This document shows, in pieces, positions 56,746-64,000 of a stretch of 64,000 nt of DNA (the stretch's first letter is position 1; each line of letters opens with the position of its first letter). Both the position numbers and the translations under genes were made by a program. The notes below the pieces were generated by a model. It did not search any database and was not told the origin of the DNA. It saw only the letters and a program-made list of their open reading frames with translations. Origin of the DNA: Spinellus fusiger (lineage: Eukaryota; Mucoromycota; Mucoromycetes; Mucorales; Phycomycetaceae); NCBI GenBank assembly GCA_025094145.1, contig JALLLS010000001.1, positions 806,001-870,000 on the forward strand, written 5' to 3'.

Positions 56746-56899
56746 TGAAGCGCCCCTTTTTCTCTCTCTCAATAGTATTAGGTCAACACAGCATATCAGA
56801 TGGATGTTCAGAATAGTACACTTGTGGAGAACAGGACAAGATAAAAAGTGGAAGAGTGTGGGGGTATTTATTGCCAGTTGATAGCTGGATTAGCGTTGG

Positions 56900-57310
56900 C
56901 TGTGATTGTGAGTGTGATTGTAATAATAAAGCCCGCAGTTCAGAGTATTAGGAATATCAAATCGCTTGCATTCATTTGGAAAGCCCTCTTTATCAGTACA
57001 GAGTATAGGCTAACATTGAGCAATGTCGCCTGAATTCTATAGGGTATAACCAAGACATATTGAGAAGAGATATACTAAGCAGTGTACAGAATACTGCTAC
57101 CTTGGATCTTAGATTTAAAACAGGAAACTAACAGTTAGCCATCTGTGAAAAATAGCCACAAAATGATTAGTGTGGGATGAAGCATCTATGATAAGCTGTA
57201 GTGAATTTGAATGTAGTGAATAGACCCTTTAAAAATAGTATAGAAGTGCAACAGCCTGTATTAGTATATGTTATATTTGGTGGTGATTTCCTTCAAATTA
57301 TTCTATTAGA
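56900..57310 (+). pseudogene. Helitron PIF1-like helicase relic H2
   Basis: Plus-strand sequence homologous to the minus-strand relic at 8820-9090. It shares KSLAFIWKALFI, the STEYRLTLSNV block, a CTTGGATCTTA motif and VWDEASMISCSEFECSE (Walker-B DEASM). It continues into a degraded YRSATACISICYIWW block equivalent to the LGGD region. Stops throughout. Confidence 0.6.
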
Positions 57311-57394
57311 ATAACTATTCTATTAGAATAAAAGAATAACAACGAGGTTGAATAGCAAAGAGCAGAATTAATTGTACGTTCATTAGCCAAATAC

Positions 57395-57510
57395 CCTTGA
57401 ACCCAAGAAGCCTCGGTTGACTCACTGAAGGAAACCCATAATACAATTAAACTATCTAAAAAGTGATATAGTGTGTCTTGATGGATTTTGTCATCACTAG
57501 ATATAATAAT
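57395..57510 (+). repeat. Repeat segment shared with 10740-10850
   Basis: Contains CCTCGGTTGACTCACTGAAG, CTATCTAAAAAGTGATA and TGGATTTTGTCATCACTAGA, matching the sequence 3' of Fanzor relic F2. No Fanzor coding sequence is readable here, so only the 3' non-coding end is left. Confidence 0.5.
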
Positions 57511-57706
57511 GTCTAGTATATCTAAACTATAAACTATAAAACAGAGGAAAAAGGGCTTCCATGCATAATGATGGAGATTGAAACACGCGGCTTGTCTGTG
57601 AGTATACCATTTCCGAAAAGTAATGTCGCATTCACTTGTCACATCTGCGTATAGATTGTATTATAAATATTTATGAAACGCGACATTAATTTTTGGAAGT
57701 AGTGTA

Positions 57707-59262
57707 CACTATTTTCACTTATTATTGTCGCACTTTTAGAGAAAATATGTAGCATTAATAAACTAAACTTGGCGTACTAATAGGATAAAATACGTCGCAT
57801 TAATGAATTAAAATTTGGCATAGTAAAAGATTTAAAACTGGTGTATTCTAAGTACTTGAGGCTTTCTTACATTTTACTTTTCTTAATCATAATAATAATA
57901 AAATGAATAACATTGTGTATGAAGACGGCCAGAGAAATCTTTATAATGATAAAGGCATAGCCGTTACAGTGGTGGAGATGGAGGTAGACGAGGAGACGTA
58001 CCCCATTGATACGGTTACAAATTTCGAGATGTACCTTGACCTCAAACCAACCTGAGAAGCCAGAAAGAAGAACTGTACAACAATCCGTAGACAAAGATGT
58101 CAATACGGAAGAGGATAACAGAGCTCCTGGCATCCACAAGTACTACAAAGATTTCGAGAAAGAGCATTTGTTTGTGTTGATTTATGAAAGGGGTATGAGC
58201 GTCAGAGCTGCTGCACTGAAACTTCAAATCAACCCACGCACTGCTCAGCGATGGTATTCAAACGATCAGCAGAATCCTCATACATTCATTGCCAGAAAAG
58301 AAGGTAGTGGAAGGCCAGTTGGTAGACCAGCACTACTGGACGATGGCCACAAAAGATTCTTAGTCGATTTATTATACGATCAGCCCCGTTTAGTCCTGGA
58401 TCAAATGATGAAGAGCTTGAAAAGGTCTTTTATTAATTTAGAGATATCGAGAACAGCTCTCTACAGTTTTGTCACCAAAGATTGTAAGATCAGTCTAAAA
58501 AGAGCCCCTTTTCATTCAGTTGACCGTAATAGTCCTGAAAAGATCAAGGATCGAAAGGAGTGGGTACAAAAATGAATGGAGACAGATATGGACTACATGA
58601 GCAACTGTCTTTATAGATGAGACGGCATTCCACATCAACATGAAGCGTACTTTTGCTTGGTCAACATAAAAGTAAGACAGCCTCGAATGCTGCCTGCTTC
58701 AAAGAAGAGAAGAACTGCTGGATCTAGCGGGCCTTCCCAGAAACAAAGCAAAGGCACTGTTACTGGCCACTATCTTAACTTCTTGACTGATACAATGGAT
58801 ATCATGGACAAATTTCAAGATGCTTTCAAGGACAATGACTTGACTATGGACAACGCTCCTATCCACATGAATGAAGACATTAGAAGCTTCATTGAAGGCC
58901 ATGGGTACAGGCGTGTCTATCTTCCTCCTTAGTCACCAGAGTTGAATCCCATTGAGCAATTCTGGTCTGTTTGCAAAAGCAAATTGAAAAGAGAAAGACT
59001 CTTGGAAGAAGAAACATTGTCATCTAGAATCACCAATGCATCTAACCAAGTTCTTCTCGGTGATCTCAAAGGATTATGAAGATACTCTGTCGATAGATTT
59101 GAGGATTGCTTACAAGAGAAGCCCTCTTTAACAATAAAACATTGATGTCGCATTTGTCGCATCCAACTTATACGCCATCTTTTAATTTATTAATGCGACA
59201 ATATTTTTTCCAAAAGTGCGACATTTTTTCCAAAAGTGCGACAATAATAAGTGAAAATAGTG
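57707..59262 (+). mobile_element. mariner/IS630-type element, complete ends
   Basis: The ends CACTATTTTCACTTATTATTGTCGCACTTTT are perfectly inverted for about 31 bases and continue imperfectly for more than 100, with GTCGCATTAAT motifs repeated. TA duplications lie at 57705-57706 and 59263-59264. Length 1556. It carries one transposase gene, now mutated. An extra piece of the same kind of end (GCGACATTAATTTTTGGAAG) lies just left of it at about 57680-57700, so it landed beside an older relative. Confidence 0.85.
57903..59145 (+). pseudogene. mariner/IS630 transposase with frameshifts and stops
   Basis: Starts at ATG 57903 (MNNIVYEDGQRNLYNDKG); a frame change near 58030 leads to the HTH region (FVLIYERGMSVRAAALKLQI, NPRTAQRWY). 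Then come SGRPVGRPALLDDGHKRFL, ISRTALYSFVTKDCKI and the DDE_3 core: VFIDETAFHIN (first Asp, readable only after a shift near 58610), LTMDNAPIHMNEDI (second Asp) and SPELNPIEQFW (Glu), with an intervening TAG at 58930. The Asp-to-Glu gap is 34 residues (DD34E). The length matches the family; at least two shifts and two stops make it inactive. Confidence 0.85.
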
Positions 59263-60107
59263 TATGTCTCGGGATAAGAAAATAGATCATAATAATAGGC
59301 CATTGAATAAAAGCAGTCCCATCTTACTGAGGCAGTGGGAAATAACATATCCCAATACAGATGAGAACAGGATCTTATTGAGATCATTAAGAAAAAGTTT
59401 TCTATTTTTTCTATTTATTTTTTCTATTTATTTTTTTCTATTTTTCTATTATTATTTTTTGTTGTTGACTGGCTTTGTTAAACAGATCACCTTTACTGTG
59501 ATGGAATGGGACCATAGAGTGGATGTTGATAAATGCTGTTGATCCATAGAAAGGAGACATTCTATTGGATGGCAGTAAAGCGGATACTTTTTTATATTTT
59601 ATTTTATATTTTTTGAAAAGTAGGGTGTGGATGGTCCAAACCCGCCTTAGCAACTCCAACTTTATGCTATAAAAAAGAATCGACCGTATGATTACTACAA
59701 AAGGAAAAAGACACAGTGACGTTGTTCTACGGAGCATTTAAGGTTGAATCTTAGCAACCAAAGCTCTTCTTACAAGAGCCCGCTCCCTCACAAATACCAC
59801 CTGCCTAACCTAATCTACCCTCCCTCCTCCCCTTCAGTGGTTATTCCGTCACTCCCAACCACAGTCTTCTCACTCACTCCCCCTCCCCCCTCTTTTTTTT
59901 TTCTTTTTTTTTCTTTCTTTCTTTATACCCTTACTGAACTGCCCTACTACTGCATTCTAAGGACTGCGTTTGGACTGCTTCTTCTCTTGGCTTGTCTATT
60001 CTAGTAAGAAAAGAACAGTTCAAGGGGGAAAGACTAAGAAGCTAAAAAAGAAAAAAAGAAAAAAAAAGAAAAAAAAAAAAGACGTCTCGACAGATCATCT
60101 CGACCTA
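59263..60107. other. Intergenic region and 5' leader of the RasGEF gene
   Basis: 59263-59740 holds (CTATTTTT)n low-complexity DNA and no gene. 59760-59930 is strongly pyrimidine-rich (CCCTCCCTCC, then T/C runs), which is typical just upstream of fungal transcription starts. 60040-60080 is an A-rich leader before the ATG. Confidence 0.5.
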
Positions 60108-63100
60108 ATGAGCACCAGTGAAATATGCTGTAGAGTCTATGCTCTCTACCCTTACACCTCCACCGACAGTACATCCTTGTCTTTTGAAAAGGGAGCGATT
60201 ATTGACGTCTTGGCCAAATTGGAGTCTGGCTGGTGGGATGGCTGGTAAGGCAGTAGAGTGAATAGAAAAGAAAAGGCTATTGATAGGGCTGCCAACAAGG
60301 TGCAACAAGAAAAGAGGATGGTTCCCTAGTAACTATGTCCAGGGGATGCCCGAGTCGCCTCCCTCTGCACCAAGACCACCTTTGACGCCAATGCCTGCCT
60401 CCATGCCTGATCCAGGGGTGGATCCAGTGGCTGTTCTGATGGCAGAAGAAAGAGTAAGTGTTATATGTGGTGTTGGTGGGTATTCAATTGGGTTAGAAGG
60501 ACCCAGCATGGCTTCCTCCTGCTGCCAACTCCGAGTCATGGCATCAAAAGACAGCCCAGCACCGTCCTGGATCCACCCACAAGCCTTCTCGACAGCTGCG
60601 ACTTAGTCTCAATGTCTCTGATATGCTGATTGTAGAGCCCTCCCACCTACACACGCCTACATCCGCACCAGACCAGGAGATCCTCTCCAACTGGATCCAG
60701 CAAACAACAGAAGACGGCTCCGAGACCTACTATTACAACATCGTCACCAATGAAATGCGCTATTCTATTCCATGGGAGGACACCGAGGACAACGACCCTC
60801 CCTACGACAGAGACAGGGAGAAAGAAAGAGAAAAGGTCGACAAGGTAGAAGAGTACGAATATGTCCAACGCAAAATACACCACACCATGTCCAAACCCCC
60901 TTCAAGAGAACGACAGAGCAGCCCACACCATGCGTCTCCCTTCCATTCACGCAAGGCTTCCTTGGCCTCCATGACACTGTCTGTGATTGAGGATGAGTGT
61001 GAGGAGAAGCCAGCACGGCCCAAGAGATCCATGAGTCGGTTCGAGAGTCGTCGTCGGTTTGGAGAAGAGCCTCCTATGCCCACTCTACCCCTGCTAAGTA
61101 TCGATCTTACTGTGCTTCGTCTAGGCACATCAGAAAGAGAGTCCATAAAGGCAGACCAGGTAAGGTGGACTCATAGGGTGAGGTAGAACTCATACACCAG
61201 TGCATTAGCTACCACCGCATTGGATAAAACAGTCTACACCCAAGGGAAGAGTCTACTTTTGCAATACAACGACAGATGAAACAACATGGCATAGCGAAGA
61301 CATTGATCCCGTCACAGGGAAACTAGTAAGTCTTTCTTTCTTTCCTTTTCTTTTCCTTTTCTTTTTATTCCATGCAATGGAGATGATTAAAATACCAAGT
61401 GGAATAGAAACCGCTGGTCTGTAAGAGTCCAACTGCCCTGGAGCCACACCCACCCAAAGACGATGTTTTGCCTGGTGCAGATGCATCGCCACAGTCATGG
61501 AGCCAACTCTCCTTCTTTGTGTCTCGAGCCCTCCAGGAACTACGGCTGTGTGTAAAGGAGGAAAGGTACCATGCCATCCAAGAAAAGACCAATGTCATTG
61601 TCTATCGTATCCGCTTCTTACTCTGTGCCGCCAATCTCATTGATAAGGAGAGCTCGCCTGTGTTCAAGACGAATAAACAACTCCAGGTATCGCATCGTGG
61701 AGTCCTTGCCTCTCTTGCCAAACTTGTGTTGGCCTCCAAAATGGCGTCGGGGGCTTCTCCCACACCGGATGTGATGAACAGACTGGTGGTGGACACAGAT
61801 GAAGTGCTGTACACAGTCCGCAACTTCATCATCACAGCCCAAGACCTCTCCATTGATCTCCACGACAGCCAGCCCAAGATCGTGGATGAGACTAGCCTCT
61901 GTATGTACTCACACGTCTCTCCTCTTCCCTCTCCCTACACCCACCCCACAGAATCCATTGCTGTTCTTCTGGTGCTGTCCGACACAGTGCAGAGTGCCAT
62001 TGCCTCGTTCACAGAGGCCCTCCAGAGTGTCTTTGGCACATTGGACTTTACAGAACCCTCGCTTGTGGCCAAAAGAATCAAATCAGCTGCGTCTGTGCTG
62101 GTGGACCAGTTCCGCCATGTCAGCCATGCCTCCAGCCAGTTCCTCAGTGCCCTGGACACCACCAGCAGTCCCTCTGTTCTTGCTAGCCACGGGTTTGCCA
62201 AACATAAGCAGGCCATGCTGGATGCTATGGGCACCCTGCTGATTGCCTCACAAACCATCACCAGTCCATCTCTTGGTTCTGAAAGGACACAGACGGCACT
62301 GGACCAATTGAACACAACGACCAAGGTGATTCAAAGAGCAGTGATGGACATGTGCGAGATGAGCCAGCCTTTGATGATGATGGCCCAGGGAACGATGAGC
62401 CATGGCCTGGGTGCTTCAGGGTATGGCCATAGCAGCAGCCACTTTAGTATGAGCAGCGGCAGTCATAGCATGAGCAGCAGCAGAAGCAGCAGCAGCAATA
62501 CAGAAACACCCCAGCAGCCTGCCACACCCGCGACACCCACGACTGACTCCCATCGCCAGCCTCTGTTAGATGCACTGTATGCTATTCAGAAGCGTCCTTC
62601 ATTGCATGAGGCTGTCGACACCAGGGAGCCTCTGCGCTCTCCACACATCAAGGATGGATTGACAAGTCCAGGCACCTTCTCGCCTCTCCACATGTCTTCC
62701 CTGAGCAGTATTTCTGAATACTCGGAGCCTGAGTTGATGGGACGCATTGCCTCACGCCAGAGCAAGTACAAGATTGTCAAGTTCTTTGGTGAGGATACAG
62801 CGGCTTCTGCTCTTCAGTGTGATCCCCTGTCCATGAGTGGAACCCCACAGACCTCGTTGCCTGTCTCCATTGTGCCCAGTGCCAGCAAGTCGTCTCCTCC
62901 TCAGAGTCAACAAGACACACCGGCCTTTTTGGCCACTGAGTATTGTACCTCGGCTATTATTTTTAACATGGAAGGCAATGTCAAGGGAGGGACCATTCAA
63001 GCCTTGATCCAGAGATTAACACAGCATGATCAATTAGGTATTGTGTTTTTGTTTTGTTTTTGTTTTTTGTTACTTGTCTTGCTTGTTGGGTAGAGAAAGG

Positions 63101-64000
63101 AAAAAAAAGAAGAAAGGCATCTCTCATTGACTATTTGTTTTGGGGCTGTCACCTACCTCTATAATTATAGATTCCAAGTTTATCAATACGTTTTTGTTGA
63201 CCTACCGTTCGTTCTGTACAACACAGGAACTGTTTGAAGGATTGTTTGCACGGTACAAGTTGGCGCCTCCTGCAGAATTAACAGAAGAACAAGTGGCCCT
63301 ATGGAAAGAGAAAAAGTTAAAACTTGTACGATTACGGTAAGTAAATAAAGGAAAGAAAAAGAAAAGAAAGAAAGAAAGAAAGAAAAAAGGGGGGACTTAG
63401 TGTAGGTTCTTAGTGTATTTAATGTCATCAAATCATGGCTGGACACCTATTATAATGAAGAAGAAGATCAGCCTATGCTAAGTGTCCTTATGGAGTTCAC
63501 TAAAGAACATGTTCAAGAAACCATGCGATTTGGCTATGAACAATTGGCGAAACTGATTAAAATCCGCATGGATGCTGAGGAGAATGGTCAGATTCGGAAA
63601 ATGACTCTGAATATTCGTACCGAGATGCCAGCGCCTATTCTACCCAAGAACATGAAGCGTGTTCAGTTTCTTGAGATTGATCCATTGGAAATAGCAAGGC
63701 AACTTACTATTATGGATTTCAGACTGTACAATCGCATCAAGCCAGTGGAGTGTCTTGATAAGAATTGGGGACGAGGTGATGCTGATAACATTGCAGCTAA
63801 TGTCAAGACATCGATTGAGTATTCGAATCAAGTGACAGCATGGGTAACAGACTCGATTCTTAGTAAAGAAGACATAAAGAAGAGAGCAGCCGTACTAAAA
63901 CATTGGGTTTTAGTGGCAGAGGTAAATAGAAAGATAAGAAAATAAGCTGGATGGACTTATATCCTCTATAGAAATGCCGAATATTAAACAATTACAATAC
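60108..64000 (+). CDS. CDC25-type Ras guanine nucleotide exchange factor (3' end outside the window)
   Basis: Exons 60108-60244, 60300-60453, 60497-61159, about 61206-61324, about 61430-63041, about 63172-63338, about 63422-63921, and one starting near 63972 that runs off the end. Domains in order: SH3 (CCRVYALYPYTSTDSTSLSF, SGWWDGW, RGWFPSNYV); Pro-rich linker; WW domain 1 (NWIQQTTEDGSETYYYNIVT, SIPW); WW domain 2 (LPPHWIKQSTPKGRVYFCNT, ETTWH); a helical region rich in Ser (FVSRALQELRLCVKEERYHA); the REM domain (FINTFLLTYRSFCTTQELFE); and the RasGEF start (EIDPLEIARQLTIMDFRLYN, then IAANVKTSIEYSNQVTAWVT, HWVLVAE|KCRILNNYNT). It loads GTP on Ras, upstream of cAMP and morphogenesis signalling. 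The C-terminal half of the catalytic domain lies beyond the window. Confidence 0.92.

Noticed and set aside
59970..60107. Upstream extension of the RasGEF with a Lys-rich leader
   Set aside because: It would need a TTG start; the run is a poly(A)-rich 5' leader, and ATG 60108 directly precedes the SH3 domain.

Overview
The window is nuclear DNA from an early-diverging filamentous fungus, most likely Mucoromycota (Mucorales-like). The evidence is AT-rich intergenic DNA, genes with many short GT-AG introns of about 45-110 nt, eukaryotic ribosomal and Elongator genes, a ZIP transporter, a Ras exchange factor and a heavy load of Tc1/mariner, L1-like LINE, Helitron, tyrosine-recombinase and Fanzor relics. 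No rRNA, tRNA, CRISPR array or bacterial operon was recognised.

Layout. 1-4750: decayed sequence with a chromo-shadow-like gene end (819-1344), a Fanzor relic (2036-2881, minus), a Tc1 remnant, and a 1.24-kb terminal-inverted-repeat element (copy A). 4911-6682: a secreted, probably GPI-anchored Gly-rich wall protein. 7-19 kb: a transposon graveyard with a Helitron helicase, several Tc1 copies (one nearly intact, 14275-15640, nested in an older mariner), a second Fanzor relic, and TIR element copy B, which holds a different Fanzor type. 19.3-29.9 kb: two almost full-length LINEs, tail to tail, each with a target-site duplication. 30.7-33.9 kb: a KAT14/CSRP2BP-like acetyltransferase gene. 34-40.5 kb: Tc1 deletion derivatives, a LINE 3' stub, a tyrosine-recombinase relic and mariner ends.

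40.8-56 kb is the gene-rich island: ZIP transporter, coiled-coil protein with a SUMO-interacting-like tail, ELP3, a divergent Ser-rich protein with three SxIP motifs, RPL11, RPS8, TIR element copy C with a Fanzor C-terminus just upstream of RPS8, a DDT/WHIM-like chromatin protein and MSS51. 56-59.3 kb is again mobile DNA. 60.1 kb to the window end is the 5' part of a CDC25-type RasGEF with SH3, two WW, REM and the start of the catalytic domain.

The most unusual feature is the repeated association of Fanzor (eukaryotic TnpB-like, OMEGA nuclease) relics with a TA-flanked element ending in CACACC...AGATTTTT. Three copies are in the window. All three keep a similar decayed frame on the opposite strand near the left end. 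Two Fanzor sublineages sit in the same element type. All Fanzor copies here are broken. The host genes do not form one pathway; they are ordinary fungal housekeeping and signalling genes separated by mobile DNA.
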